A stretch of 21,214 nt of DNA, from contig JAIOSZ010000181.1 of assembly GCA_021107335.1 (NCBI GenBank), positions 1 through 21,214 on the forward strand, in the 5' to 3' direction. How positions within the stretch are numbered: the first letter of the stretch is position 1; every line of letters starts with the position of its first letter. Both the position numbers and the translations under genes were made by a program. The DNA is from Desulfuromonadaceae bacterium (GTDB lineage Bacteria > Desulfobacterota > Desulfuromonadia > Desulfuromonadales > Syntrophotaleaceae). Under the pieces are notes generated by a model. The model saw only the letters and a program-made list of their open reading frames with translations, was not told the origin of the DNA and searched no databases. Below are positions 1-10,012 of this stretch, piece after piece.

Positions 1-660
1 GGTACGGTGCTGCGTTACGCTCAAGAAGCCGCGGAGTTTTTGGTGCAACACCGGGTGAAGATGCTGGTGGTGGCCTGCAATACCGCTTCGGCGGTGGCGG
101 TGGATTCCATTGAGCAGCGCTTTAGTCTGCCGGTGGTTGGAGTGATTGAGCCCGGTGCTCGCAAGGCGGCGGCCGTCACAAAGAATCGCAGGGTCGGGGT
201 GGTCGGCACCGAAGGTACGATTCGCAGCGGTGCTTACAGCCGGGCGATCCGCGCTGTCGATGCGGAGATTGAGGTCTTTTCTGCCCCCTGTCCCCTGTTC
301 GTGCCCCTGGCTGAAGAAGGCTGGGCCGATCACGAAATCGCCAGTCTGGCCGCTCGGGAATATTTGGCGCCGTTGATCGCGCAAAATATCGACACCCTGG
401 TGCTGGGCTGCACTCACTATCCGCTGTTGAAAAAGACCTTGCAACAGGTGCTTGGTCCGCAGGTGCAGTTGATCGATTCGGCGGCAGAAACGGCCCATCT
501 AGTGGCCGGTCTGCTCGGTGAACAAAATGTTTTACGCAGTAGCGAGGTGTTTCCTCCCCGTTATTTTGTGACCGATGAGTCGACTCGGTTTAAGCGGGTC
601 GGCGGCGCCTTTGTCGGCGCCAAGTTGCACGATGTGACTCAGGTCAACCTGGAACCGTAG
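1..660 (+). CDS. murI: Glutamate racemase, 5'-truncated by window edge
   Basis: Glutamate racemase converts L-glutamate to D-glutamate for peptidoglycan in the cytoplasm. The open frame runs in from base 1 (reading G-T-V-L-R-Y-A). The GTG at base 7 is internal by comparison with the family, where the TVLRYA segment follows a conserved N-terminal loop. About 40-50 residues, including the usual DSGxGG motif, are therefore missing. Both catalytic cysteine motifs are visible: VVACNTASA near the start of the visible part and LGCTHYPLL near its centre. The C-terminus appears complete, ending at TAG 658-660. A gap of about 160 bp separates it from the GerMN gene. Family assignment is secure; only the start is unseen. 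Confidence 0.95.
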   Translation, partial: GTVLRYAQEAAEFLVQHRVKMLVVACNTASAVAVDSIEQRFSLPVVGVIEPGARKAAAVTKNRRVGVVGTEGTIRSGAYSRAIRAVDAEIEVFSAPCPLFVPLAEEGWADHEIASLAAREYLAPLIAQNIDTLVLGCTHYPLLKKTLQQVLGPQVQLIDSAAETAHLVAGLLGEQNVLRSSEVFPPRYFVTDESTRFKRVGGAFVGAKLHDVTQVNLEP

Positions 661-818
661 CGGGAAATATAGGGTTTGGTCTTTGTGCTAAAATTGATGG
701 CGTTGCAAAAAGACTGCTCTACTACTTTGCCATCCTATAAACTTTTGCGAATACATCAAAACTTTTGAGCAGTGTTTAATTGGATCACTGCTTCGGATAC
801 CGGAGAAGGGGACGAAAG

Positions 819-1466
819 ATGAAGCTACCGTTTGCCAAGGATCGCCTGCTGCTGCTCGCTTTCGTTCTGATCCTGTTGGTTTTTGGCGGTTTGATCGGGC
901 GCAAATATTGGATAAAGACCCATCCTGCTGAGATCCCTACGGTCACTGACCAGGCGGAACCTGCAGGCCTGCGGGATGTGGTTCTCTATTTCGGCGATCC
1001 AGCTGGGGTTGTGTTGTTGGCCGAAACTCGCGAGATCTCGGGATGCCAGGATGGTCAAGCCTGTCTTGAGGCGACTCTACAGGCTCTCATCGACGGTCCT
1101 ATCGGCGATCTGGTGCCGATCCTTCCGGACCAGACCCGGTTGCTATCCATCACTGAACAGGATGGTCTGGCGACGGCCGATTTTAGCCGCGAATTGATTA
1201 GCGGTCATCCCGGCGGCAGCGTTTCGGAACTCTTTACCGCCTATGGGCTGGTCAACACCCTGGCAGAGAATTTCCCCTATATTCGACAGTTACGCATTCT
1301 GGTAGAGGGTGAGGTTGTCCCCAGTCTCAAGGGACACGTTGATCTGCGCCAGCCAATCAGCGCCGATTTCCGATTTACCAGCCAACCGGAGCAGGCCTTA
1401 CCTGTGGAGCAGATGCTGGATGCTGTCGAAGAATCCATGCCGTTGTCAGAAAGGGAACAAGAATGA
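819..1466 (+). CDS. GerMN-domain membrane-anchored protein
   Basis: A 215-aa protein with one N-terminal hydrophobic segment (about residues 9-27, after MKLPFAKDR) and a GerMN domain over about residues 75-185. Visible hallmarks are a run like LVPILPDQTRLLSI, then TADFSRELI, then GS...F.AYGLVNTL and ILVEG...GHVDLR. GerMN domains occur in sporulation/germination protein GerM and in many non-sporulating bacteria as envelope lipoproteins or anchored proteins of unknown function. ATG 819 is preferred over the in-frame ATG at 780, because a purine-rich GGAGAAGGGG lies just upstream and the 13 extra residues would precede the membrane anchor. The stop overlaps the metH start (ATGA), suggesting translational coupling. 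The function is not known to me. Confidence 0.82.
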   Translation: MKLPFAKDRLLLLAFVLILLVFGGLIGRKYWIKTHPAEIPTVTDQAEPAGLRDVVLYFGDPAGVVLLAETREISGCQDGQACLEATLQALIDGPIGDLVPILPDQTRLLSITEQDGLATADFSRELISGHPGGSVSELFTAYGLVNTLAENFPYIRQLRILVEGEVVPSLKGHVDLRQPISADFRFTSQPEQALPVEQMLDAVEESMPLSEREQE

Positions 1467-3862
1467 TCGATTTTCGTACCGCGCTGCAAGAGCGGGTGCT
1501 CGTACTGGATGGCGCCATGGGGACTCTGTTGCAGGAGCGAGGCCTAAAGCCCGGCGGCTGTCCCGAAGAGATGAATCTGACCGCCCCCGAGGTGGTGACG
1601 GGAATTCATCGCGAATATGCCGAAGCCGGTGCCAATATCGTCGTGACCAACAGTTTCGGTGGCAGCCGCATCAAGTTGGACCATTACGGCCTGGCTGATC
1701 GGGTCACCGAAATCAATACCCTTTCGGTGGAATTGGCCCGTAAAGCGGTGGGCGCGGATGGATTCGTAGCGGCTTCTATGGGGCCGACCGGTCGTTTTCT
1801 TGAGCCGGTTGGTGATGCTTCCTTCGACGAAATGGTCGAGGTGTTTGGCGAGCAGGTGCGGGCTTTTGCCGCAGCCAAAGCCGATCTGATTACCTTGGAA
1901 ACCTTTCTCGATATTGCCGAGTTAAGGGCTGCGGTCATCGCCTGCCGGGAGTTTTCCGACCTGCCGGTCATGGCCCTGATGACCTTTGAAGACGGTGGCC
2001 GTACGGTGCTCGGCACCTCGCCGCAGGCTGCTGCGGTGACCCTCGATGCTCTAAAGGTCGATGTCATCGGTTCCAACTGTGGACTCGGTGTGGACGGTAT
2101 CTTTGAGGTGCTGGAGCAGATGCGACAAGTGACCAACCGGCCCCTCATCGCTCAGGCCAATGCCGGGCTGCCCAAGCTCATTGACGGTGAAACGGTCTTT
2201 AACGCGACTCCCGTCGAAATGACCGCATATCACGAAAAAATGATCGCCCTCGGCGTACGGGTGATTGGCGGTTGCTGTGGTACCACGCCGGCCCATATTC
2301 AGGCCATGAGCAAGGCTCTGGAGGGCAGGGATCAGTCTTGGACTCCTCCACCACGGCGCTGCTTTCTTTCGAGCCGCACGGCGATTACGGCAGTGGGTGG
2401 CGAGGCGCCCTGCGCTATTATCGGCGAGCGTATTAATCCCACCGGCCGCAAGACCTACGCCGCCGAGCTGCGTGACGGCAAGACGGCTTATGTTCGCCGC
2501 GAAGCCCAAGAACAGGTGGCTGCTGGCGCTCATTTGCTTGACCTTAATTGCGGCGCTCCGGGCGTCGACGAGCCGGCGGCCCTGGAGAGAGCGGTGCTGG
2601 CCGCAGCCGGTGTGGTCGCCCAGCCGCTGGTACTCGATTCCTCCGATCCCGTAGCTCTGGAACGCGCCCTTAAGGTCGCCGACGGCAAGGTGCTGATTAA
2701 CTCGGTAAACGGCGAGGAAAAGAGTCTTAAGGCGGTTCTGCCCCTGGCTGCCAAGTACGGCGCGGCGGTCATCGGCTTGGCGCTGGATGGTGGCGGCATT
2801 CCGGAGACGGCTGCTGAGCGATTGGCGGTAGCCGAGGATATTCTGGCAGCTGCTCTGCTGGCCGGTCTGTCCCGCGAGGACGTCATCATTGACTGTCTGA
2901 CCCTAACCGTCTCTGCCGAGCAGAAGCGGGCCATGGAAACCATTCATACCCTGCGCCTGGTTAAAGAGCGCCTTGGTCTGGCCACGGTGCTGGGGGTTAG
3001 CAATATCTCCTTTGGTCTGCCCTGTCGGCCAATTCTGTCCGCGACCTTTTTCGCCATGGCCTTAGAAGCGGGTCTTGGTGCCGCCATCATTAATCCCAAA
3101 GATGCAGAGATGATGGACGCCTATCGCTCGGAGATGGTGCTGCTTGGCAAGGATCTGCGGGCCGAAGCTTATATTGACGCCTACAGCGATGTGCAGTCCA
3201 CTCAAGGGCCGGTAGCGGCCCTGGGCGAGCAGGCACCCATTCGCGAGCGGCTGGCCGCGGCTATTATCAAGGGCGACCAGGATGGCGTGGTGGAGCTGAT
3301 CGAAACGGCTTTGGCCGAAGGTCTGAGTGCCAGCCAGATCAGCAACGAAGGATTGATGATGGGCCTAGAGGAAGTCGGTCGCCGGTTCGGCGCCAATCAG
3401 GTCTTCCTGCCACAGGTCATGCTCTCGGCAGAGACCATGCAGACTGCCTTCGGCCGTCTTAAGCAGGAGTTGACGGATGAAGAGGCAGTCGGTCTCGGTC
3501 GGATCCTCATGGCCACAGTGGAAGGGGATATCCACGATATCGGCAAAAACATCGTCTGTACCTTGCTTGAGAACCACGGTTTCGAAGTTATCGATCTGGG
3601 CAAGAATGTCTCGGCTGCGACCATCGTTGAGCAGGCTCAGAAGCTCAAGGTCGATGCCGTCGGTCTGTCGGCCCTGATGACCACCACCATTCAACAAATG
3701 GAGGTAACCATCGAGGCCCTGCGCGAGGCTGGGGTTAAGGTCTTCACCATGGTCGGTGGGGCGGTGGTGACTCAGGAGTATGCCGATTCAATCGGTGCCG
3801 ATCTCTATGCAAAAGATGCCCTAGAGGCGGTGGATAAAATCAAGCTCTTGTTGAAAAAGTAG
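1463..3862 (+). CDS. metH: Cobalamin-dependent methionine synthase, short form without reactivation domain
   Basis: Transfers a methyl group from 5-methyltetrahydrofolate through cob(I)alamin to homocysteine, making methionine in the cytoplasm. Domains in order: homocysteine S-methyltransferase (about 1-290), with zinc ligands C206 and the GGCCGTTP pair C271/C272; pterin-binding domain (about 315-570); cobalamin cap and B12-binding domains (about 585-799), with the D-x-H-x-x-G motif at D689-H691-G694. At 799 aa it ends right after the B12 domain. The roughly 330-residue AdoMet-dependent activation domain of E. coli MetH is absent, as in Thermotoga-type and many delta-proteobacterial enzymes, so reactivation of oxidised cobalamin must be done in trans. 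The ATG overlaps the upstream stop; AAGGGAAC supplies the ribosome-binding site. Confidence 0.95.
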   Translation: MIDFRTALQERVLVLDGAMGTLLQERGLKPGGCPEEMNLTAPEVVTGIHREYAEAGANIVVTNSFGGSRIKLDHYGLADRVTEINTLSVELARKAVGADGFVAASMGPTGRFLEPVGDASFDEMVEVFGEQVRAFAAAKADLITLETFLDIAELRAAVIACREFSDLPVMALMTFEDGGRTVLGTSPQAAAVTLDALKVDVIGSNCGLGVDGIFEVLEQMRQVTNRPLIAQANAGLPKLIDGETVFNATPVEMTAYHEKMIALGVRVIGGCCGTTPAHIQAMSKALEGRDQSWTPPPRRCFLSSRTAITAVGGEAPCAIIGERINPTGRKTYAAELRDGKTAYVRREAQEQVAAGAHLLDLNCGAPGVDEPAALERAVLAAAGVVAQPLVLDSSDPVALERALKVADGKVLINSVNGEEKSLKAVLPLAAKYGAAVIGLALDGGGIPETAAERLAVAEDILAAALLAGLSREDVIIDCLTLTVSAEQKRAMETIHTLRLVKERLGLATVLGVSNISFGLPCRPILSATFFAMALEAGLGAAIINPKDAEMMDAYRSEMVLLGKDLRAEAYIDAYSDVQSTQGPVAALGEQAPIRERLAAAIIKGDQDGVVELIETALAEGLSASQISNEGLMMGLEEVGRRFGANQVFLPQVMLSAETMQTAFGRLKQELTDEEAVGLGRILMATVEGDIHDIGKNIVCTLLENHGFEVIDLGKNVSAATIVEQAQKLKVDAVGLSALMTTTIQQMEVTIEALREAGVKVFTMVGGAVVTQEYADSIGADLYAKDALEAVDKIKLLLKK

Positions 3863-3910
3863 TTCAGCAAATGCGAAGTTCCTTTTTTCCTTTAGCGGGG
3901 TAAAGACCTA

Positions 3911-4327
3911 TTGGTTGGCGGATTTAATCATAACTTTCGTTATAAAGGCGAAACCTTCCATATTCAGACTGAAGATGGCGGGCAAAAGAATCCGCGCATC
4001 GTCACGCAGCTCTTTCGCGGTGGCACGGTGCTCGGCTCGCAGAAGCAGTCCTACGATGAGCTTTTCGGCCTTGTCGATCTCAGTCAGCAGGTCGAGAGTC
4101 GCATGCAGGAGCAGCATAAGGAAATGCTGCGGCGACTGCGTAGTGGCGAATTTGATGAAACCATTGCCACCTTGGTCGCATCGGCTCCAGCCCAAGACTC
4201 TCCGCCTGAGGAACAGGCGGACGCTGCCGAGTCGGAACCACAGGAAGCGGCGGAACTGCCCATCGATATCGACGACCTGGTGTTTGCCTATCTGTCTGGA
4301 AACGACAGTCGCTACCAGCCTCATTAA
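3911..4327 (+). CDS. Conserved hypothetical protein, TTG start
   Basis: A 138-aa acidic protein. The N-terminal half has short blocks typical of a conserved but unnamed family that I believe recurs in Geobacter relatives: NHNFRY-G-FHIQTEDGG, then PRIVTQLFRGGTVL-S-K-SY, then EQHKEMLRRLRSGEFD. The C-terminal 45 residues are low-complexity Glu/Ala/Pro. There is no signal peptide, membrane segment or recognised catalytic motif. The start must be TTG 3911, because a stop (TAG 3893-3895) lies just upstream in frame and no ATG or GTG falls between; GGGG at 3897-3900 can act as ribosome-binding site. It sits between metH and the transketolase genes on the same strand. I cannot assign a function. Confidence 0.75.
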   Translation: MVGGFNHNFRYKGETFHIQTEDGGQKNPRIVTQLFRGGTVLGSQKQSYDELFGLVDLSQQVESRMQEQHKEMLRRLRSGEFDETIATLVASAPAQDSPPEEQADAAESEPQEAAELPIDIDDLVFAYLSGNDSRYQPH

Positions 4328-4516
4328 CAGGGGGCAGAGGCATCCACTCGTGGTTTTTTCAGCACCGCTTGAGCCATCGTCCCGTTGAAATACCAAAATC
4401 TAGACGCTTAGGAATGCCCGTCTGATTTTCAGCGCCCATCCAAGGAGCTTCGCAGAGCATTTATCACGGCTTTGCTCATCGATTTTTGGCCGCGACCATT
4501 GGTCGTTCGCCGTACC

Positions 4517-4539
4517 GGCCTGCCAGTAGAAGGCAGACC
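4517..4539 (+). promoter_or_regulatory. Stem-loop in the leader of the transketolase N gene
   Basis: The arm GGCCTGCC (4517-4524) pairs with GGCAGACC (4532-4539) with one C-A mismatch and a 7-nt loop. The structure lies just upstream of the AGGAAAGGAAG ribosome-binding site and the ATG at 4568. No T-tract follows, so it is not a terminator; it may be an mRNA-stability or leader structure. The function is inferred only from position. Confidence 0.3.
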
Positions 4540-4567
4540 AGCAACCAGGAAAGGAAGTTTTCGTCAG

Positions 4568-5395
4568 ATGTTGACAGATCAGCAAATCCGGGAACTGGAA
4601 GACACCGCCCGGCACCTTCGGGTGGAAGTCCTTAAGATGCTCCATACCTCTCAGTCGGGGCATACCGGCGGCAGCTTGTCGGCCATCGATGTCATGACCG
4701 TTCTTTATTATCAGCGGATGCGCCACGACCCGAGCAACCCCGCCTGGGAAGATCGCGACCGCTTCGTGCTCTCGAAGGGGCATGCGGCTCCGGCTCTTTA
4801 TGCCTGCCTGGCCGGTTGTGGCTATTTCCCTCGGGAAGACCTGAAGACTCTGCGCCGTCTGGGCAGCCATCTGCAGGGTCACCCTGACATGAACAAGACT
4901 CCGGGGGTGGATGTCTGCACCGGTTCCTTGGGTCAGGGCATATCCCAGGCCGTAGGCTTGGCTATGGCGACGCGATTGGCCGCCCGGCCATCCCGGGTCT
5001 ATACCCTGCTCGGCGATGGGGAGGTTCAAGAAGGTCAGGTCTGGGAAGCGACTATGAGCGCCGCCCATTATGGGCTTGGTAATCTGTGCGCCATTGTCGA
5101 TCAGAACGGATTACAGATCGACGGAGCGACTGAAGATGTGATGAACGTCGGTCCCCTGGGTCCAAAATTCCTGGCTTTCAACTGGCATGTGCTGGAGGTG
5201 GACGGCCACGATATTCAGGCCATCAGCCGAGCTTTGGACGAGGCCGAAGCAGAGACTGAGCGACCGACGGCGATCATTGCCCGCACTGTAAAGGGCAAGG
5301 GCGTGTCTTTCTTCGAACACAAGGCCAGCTATCACGGCGTGCCTCCGAATGATGATGAACTGGAGCGAGCCCTGGCGGCCTTGGCTATGCGCTGA
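4568..5395 (+). CDS. tktN: Transketolase, N-terminal (ThDP-binding) subunit
   Basis: N-terminal half of a split transketolase. It binds thiamine diphosphate through the visible GDGEVQEGQVWEA...VDQNGLQ motif (GDG followed by N) and, with the C-terminal subunit, transfers two-carbon ketol units in the pentose phosphate pathway. Other signatures are HTGGSLS, the SKGHAAPALYA block and a TVKGKG stretch near the end. The length of 275 aa is normal for the stand-alone N-subunit. ATG 4568 is chosen because the upstream in-frame ATG at 4472 would add 32 residues without homology, and AGGAAAGGAAG lies about 10 nt before 4568. The partner gene follows 94 bp downstream. The 240-bp region before this gene holds no supported gene. 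Confidence 0.93.
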   Translation: MLTDQQIRELEDTARHLRVEVLKMLHTSQSGHTGGSLSAIDVMTVLYYQRMRHDPSNPAWEDRDRFVLSKGHAAPALYACLAGCGYFPREDLKTLRRLGSHLQGHPDMNKTPGVDVCTGSLGQGISQAVGLAMATRLAARPSRVYTLLGDGEVQEGQVWEATMSAAHYGLGNLCAIVDQNGLQIDGATEDVMNVGPLGPKFLAFNWHVLEVDGHDIQAISRALDEAEAETERPTAIIARTVKGKGVSFFEHKASYHGVPPNDDELERALAALAMR

Positions 5396-5410
5396 GTCGA
5401 TTGCTGGGAT

Positions 5411-5463
5411 GGCCCCTGCGGGCCGTTAATTTTAGAACAGGATTCTTTGCGGTCAGACCGCAA
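5411..5463 (+). promoter_or_regulatory. Two consecutive hairpins between transketolase N and C genes
   Basis: Hairpin 1 is GGCCC (5411-5415), loop CTGC, GGGCC (5420-5424), followed by GTTAATTTT. Hairpin 2 is TTGCGGT (5447-5453), loop CAG, ACCGCAA (5457-5463), a perfect 7-bp stem ending about 16 nt before the AGAGGG ribosome-binding site of the C-subunit gene. Neither has a long T-tract. They could set mRNA processing or the ratio of the two subunits; this is inference from position. Confidence 0.4.
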
Positions 5464-5489
5464 GTATTTATAAAGAAAAGAGGGTAGCA

Positions 5490-6428
5490 GTGAGCGAAAA
5501 AATTGCAACCAGAGACGTTTACGGCCAGACGCTGGTGGAATTGGGTCGGGAAAACAGCAAGGTGGTCGTGCTCGATGCGGATCTGTCCGGTTCGACCAAG
5601 ACCAAGTTGTTCTCCAAGGAATTTCCCGAGCGCTTCTTCAACGCCGGTATTGCCGAGGCCAACATGACCGGCATGGCTGCGGGGCTAGCCGCCGGGGGTA
5701 TGATTCCCTTTGCTTCGACCTTTGCCGTGTTTGCCGCCGGTCGGGCTTTTGAGCAGATCCGCCAGTCCGTTGCTTATCCGGGGATGAACGTTAAAATTGT
5801 CGCTACTCACGGCGGCATTACCGTCGGTGAAGATGGTGGCTCTCATCAATCGGTGGAGGACCTGGCCATTATGCGCAGTCTGCCGAAAATGACCGTGCTC
5901 TGCCCGGCCGATGGTCCGGAGACAGGCGCTGCCATTCGCGCTGCGGCTGCCTATGATGGACCGGTTTACGTACGTCTCGGTCGTGGCAAGGTGCCGGTGG
6001 TCTTCGATCAGGATTGCGACTTTACCATCGGCAAGGGGGTAACCCTGCGGGACGGCAGCGACCTGACTTTTATCACTACCGGGCTGATGACTGCCGAAGC
6101 TCTGTTGGCCGCGGACATTCTGGCCGCAGAAAACATCTCGGCCCGCGTGGTGCATCTCGGTACCATCAAGCCCATCGATATCGATCTGGTGCTCAAGGCG
6201 GCAAGGGAAACAGGGGCGATTGTTACCGCCGAGGAACATTCGGTGATCGGTGGTTTGGGCGGAGCGGTCTGCGAAACTCTGGCCGAAGGTTGCCCGGTGC
6301 CTGTTGAGCGAGTCGGTTTGCGTGACGAGTTCGGTCAGTCAGGTACTGCTGAAGAACTGCTGGTCCACTACGGTCTCACCGCTGCCCATTTGGTGGAAGC
6401 GGCTGAACGGACTCTGGCTCGTAAATAG
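5490..6428 (+). CDS. tktC: Transketolase, C-terminal (pyrimidine-binding) subunit
   Basis: Second half of the split transketolase, 312 aa, carrying the pyrimidine-binding domain (about 1-170) and the C-terminal transketolase domain (about 185-305). Visible signatures include RFFNAGIAEANMTGMAAGLA, with the Glu of this segment that normally activates the thiamine cofactor, then THGGITVGEDGGSHQSVED, and then GPVYVRLGRG. It begins with GTG 5490, preceded by AGAGGG. It belongs with the N-subunit just upstream; together they match a full-length transketolase. The stop is 23 bp before the regulator gene, so the three may share a transcript. Confidence 0.93.
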   Translation: MSEKIATRDVYGQTLVELGRENSKVVVLDADLSGSTKTKLFSKEFPERFFNAGIAEANMTGMAAGLAAGGMIPFASTFAVFAAGRAFEQIRQSVAYPGMNVKIVATHGGITVGEDGGSHQSVEDLAIMRSLPKMTVLCPADGPETGAAIRAAAAYDGPVYVRLGRGKVPVVFDQDCDFTIGKGVTLRDGSDLTFITTGLMTAEALLAADILAAENISARVVHLGTIKPIDIDLVLKAARETGAIVTAEEHSVIGGLGGAVCETLAEGCPVPVERVGLRDEFGQSGTAEELLVHYGLTAAHLVEAAERTLARK

Positions 6429-6451
6429 CCCACGGCGAAACGAAGAGAGCT

Positions 6452-7825
<1,374 letters not shown>

Positions 7826-7833
7826 ACTGATCG

Positions 7834-7859
7834 AAGCGGGCCGAAAGGCCCGCTTTTTT
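7834..7859 (+). terminator. Rho-independent terminator after the sigma-54 regulator gene
   Basis: AAGCGGGCC (7834-7842), loop GAAA, GGCCCGCTT (7847-7855), followed by a run of six T. It lies 9 bp after the stop of the regulator gene. A textbook intrinsic terminator on the + strand. Confidence 0.93.
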
Positions 7860-8038
7860 ATTACAGATGTTCCTGCCAGACGTTACGAAACAGAAACATA
7901 CCCTGCCTAATCTCCCCTGAATGCCTGCAGCAAAATCCCTCAGAAAACCGGTATGACCCCAGTCGTTTGGCCTCTTTTCCTTTCCCTATGGCATCTTTTG
8001 TTAAGCGATCGTGGGCGGAAGGCTGTCTTTCAGGCTTC

Positions 8039-8884
8039 TTATGGATTGACACAGGCTGTTTTCTCCGAGGATAACGGGTGGCTCCCCGCCGGGACTGGTA
8101 GCCCCTGTTCTAGCAAAGCCTGCTTAACCCGTTCTAGAATGTCGCTGGCCAGAACCCGCTCGAGGCGAATTTCATGTACATAGGCTTTGATGGTGAACAG
8201 GGTCAGAAACCGGTAGTCGAAACGGTCTTCGATCAGCACTGAGATCGGCTTACCGAGGTGCACATAGGGTGAACAGGCGGCAGCTTCCCAGGCAAGCTCC
8301 TTGACTGGGCCGACCGGAACTTCCGCCGGCAGATGAAAACGCACTACCACCATTTCATTGAGTTGGCCGGCGTTGGCGTTGCTTACCGCCTGGGTTTGAA
8401 CCAGGGCATTGGGAAAGGTTACCACTGAGTCTTCAAAGGTGCGGATCTGCACGGCGCGTAGGCCGATATTTACCACCTCACCGTAATGCTCACCGACCTG
8501 AATCATGTCGCCAACGTGAAAGGGTCGCTCAAAAAGAATCAGGATACCCGCAACAATATTGCGGATCAGATCCTGTGCGCCGAGACCCAGGGCCAGACCT
8601 GCCGATGCAGAAACGGCCAGAAGCGTATTCAGGGGTGGGTGGATGATGACAAACAGGATGTAGGCTATCGCAGAGATCCAGCTCAACAGGCGTAGAACTG
8701 GAAAAAGGCCGGAGATCAGCAGCCTGTGGCGGCTGAAACGGGCGGCCAAGGCATTGAGCACTCGACGCAGAAGCCACAGGCCTGCGACGGTGAGGACGAT
8801 GATCAACAAACTGATCAGCAGGCGATCTCCCGAGAGGTGCTGGCTGACAAAATCAGGCAGAGGTGGCAGTTGCAGGTCTTTCAT
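8039..8884 (-). CDS. MscS-family mechanosensitive ion channel
   Basis: A 281-aa inner-membrane protein of MscS size. Three hydrophobic segments are visible (about 21-39, 57-81 and 87-116). The third is the glycine/alanine-rich pore helix in the form GLALGLGAQDLIRNIVAG, followed by ILFERPFHVGDMIQVG, the start of the beta-domain. MscS channels open on membrane tension and release solutes during hypo-osmotic shock. ATG 8884 follows a strong AGGAG element with ideal spacing. It is the last gene of a three-gene minus-strand operon, 18 bp after the ATPase gene. Pairing with an ATPase and a coiled-coil protein is unusual and may mean its gating or placement is controlled by them (inference). Confidence 0.92.
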   Translation of the reverse strand: MKDLQLPPLPDFVSQHLSGDRLLISLLIIVLTVAGLWLLRRVLNALAARFSRHRLLISGLFPVLRLLSWISAIAYILFVIIHPPLNTLLAVSASAGLALGLGAQDLIRNIVAGILILFERPFHVGDMIQVGEHYGEVVNIGLRAVQIRTFEDSVVTFPNALVQTQAVSNANAGQLNEMVVVRFHLPAEVPVGPVKELAWEAAACSPYVHLGKPISVLIEDRFDYRFLTLFTIKAYVHEIRLERVLASDILERVKQALLEQGLPVPAGSHPLSSEKTACVNP

Positions 8885-8902
8885 AACGACTCCTTCGGCG
8901 GC

Positions 8903-9994
8903 CTATTGAAGAATATTGCGGCCTTCGAGAGTGGCAGTCACTGGCGCATAAAACAGTGGATTGAGCTGATAACGGCCGGCACCATTATCTCCTGACTCGA
9001 ATACTAGCAAATTAAGCTGAACCAGGTGGTCGAGTAACATTCGGCTGCGAAGAGAATCACAAGCGAATATGGAGGCATGTTCATCGGCGTTCAGCTCGCC
9101 ATGGGCAATGATTTCCGCCAAGGTATAGAATTGCTGGCGGTCGAGGGAGCGGAGCGAGCTGTAGTCGAGTTTACCCAGAGGTCGGACGGTCAGGCTCTCA
9201 AGGGTCTTGTCATAATCGAGGCACAGTAGCCAGTAGTAGAGAGCGGCCTGCATGTTGCCCCGGCTGGCAGCAAACAGATCAGCAAAAAATCGTTCCTGCA
9301 AAGCATTCTGGTCCAAACCATTTTTCTTCAGGGCTTTGCCGCTGTCAGTTTTTAAAAATTTCACAGGATAACTGCTGGTCTGTAGCCGCAGCAGTAACGC
9401 ATCGCGCATTTCTGCTTGGGTGCCTAAAAGGGTCTGTAGCTGATGACTGAAGTAACGGTCGACCTGCAGTAAATGTTGCATGCGTTGCCAGGGATATTTG
9501 CGGCAAGTGATCACCCACAACAGTTGGCGGCGGCTGGCCAGTACCAGACCTAAGAAGGCTCGAATGCTTTCTAGGCCTCCCGTGTTTCGCAACAGCAACC
9601 GATGGATGTTCTCGATGATGATTACAGCGGGGGGCAACTGGCGTAGTTGTTCTTCAAGGTCGATCAGGTTTTTAGGTACAGAGGGCAGTTCAAACCATTG
9701 GCTACACAACTCGATGAGCTGGGATTCGCCCCGCAGGCGGTGATCGATATCCAGCCGATGAACTGGAATCTGATTGCCGAGCTCGCTTTGAAAGCAGTTG
9801 ACCAGAGAAGTTTTGCCGCTGCCGTTGGGACCGACCACCGCTACGCTGCACAGATTGCCCTTCTGCCAGAGGTGAAACAGTTCCCGTAAAGATTCGAGAT
9901 GATCTTCCTTACCGACCAGAAATTCACGGTTTTTTAGAGCACCGATAGTGAATAGCCGACGACAGACCGGGGGCAGCGTTGCCGCTCGGGCCAT
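8903..9994 (-). CDS. AAA/STAND-like ATPase of the MscS operon
   Basis: A 363-aa soluble P-loop ATPase. Walker A is GPNGSGKT (residues 55-62). A Walker-B-like strand reads AVIIIENIHRLLL (about 123-135), with Glu-Asn where Asp-Asp/Glu is commoner. A sensor-like strand LLWVITCR lies at about 158-165. The overall order (N-terminal REFLVGKEDHLESL entry motif, P-loop, Walker B, helical lid, then a winged-helix-like C-terminal part with LLDHLVQLNLLVFE near the end) resembles Orc1/Cdc6- or STAND-type ATPases. No nuclease, protease or membrane domain is visible. It is the middle gene of the operon, 18 bp from each neighbour. The biological role is unknown; an ATP-driven switch acting on the coiled-coil partner or the channel is a guess. 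Confidence 0.8.
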   Translation of the reverse strand: MARAATLPPVCRRLFTIGALKNREFLVGKEDHLESLRELFHLWQKGNLCSVAVVGPNGSGKTSLVNCFQSELGNQIPVHRLDIDHRLRGESQLIELCSQWFELPSVPKNLIDLEEQLRQLPPAVIIIENIHRLLLRNTGGLESIRAFLGLVLASRRQLLWVITCRKYPWQRMQHLLQVDRYFSHQLQTLLGTQAEMRDALLLRLQTSSYPVKFLKTDSGKALKKNGLDQNALQERFFADLFAASRGNMQAALYYWLLCLDYDKTLESLTVRPLGKLDYSSLRSLDRQQFYTLAEIIAHGELNADEHASIFACDSLRSRMLLDHLVQLNLLVFESGDNGAGRYQLNPLFYAPVTATLEGRNILQ

Positions 9995-10012
9995 GATTTT
10001 CTCTGGGGTTGG

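Noticed and set aside
7861..8052. 63-codon minus-strand frame downstream of MscS
   Set aside because: It overlaps the MscS 3' end in another frame, with no ribosome-binding site or homology.
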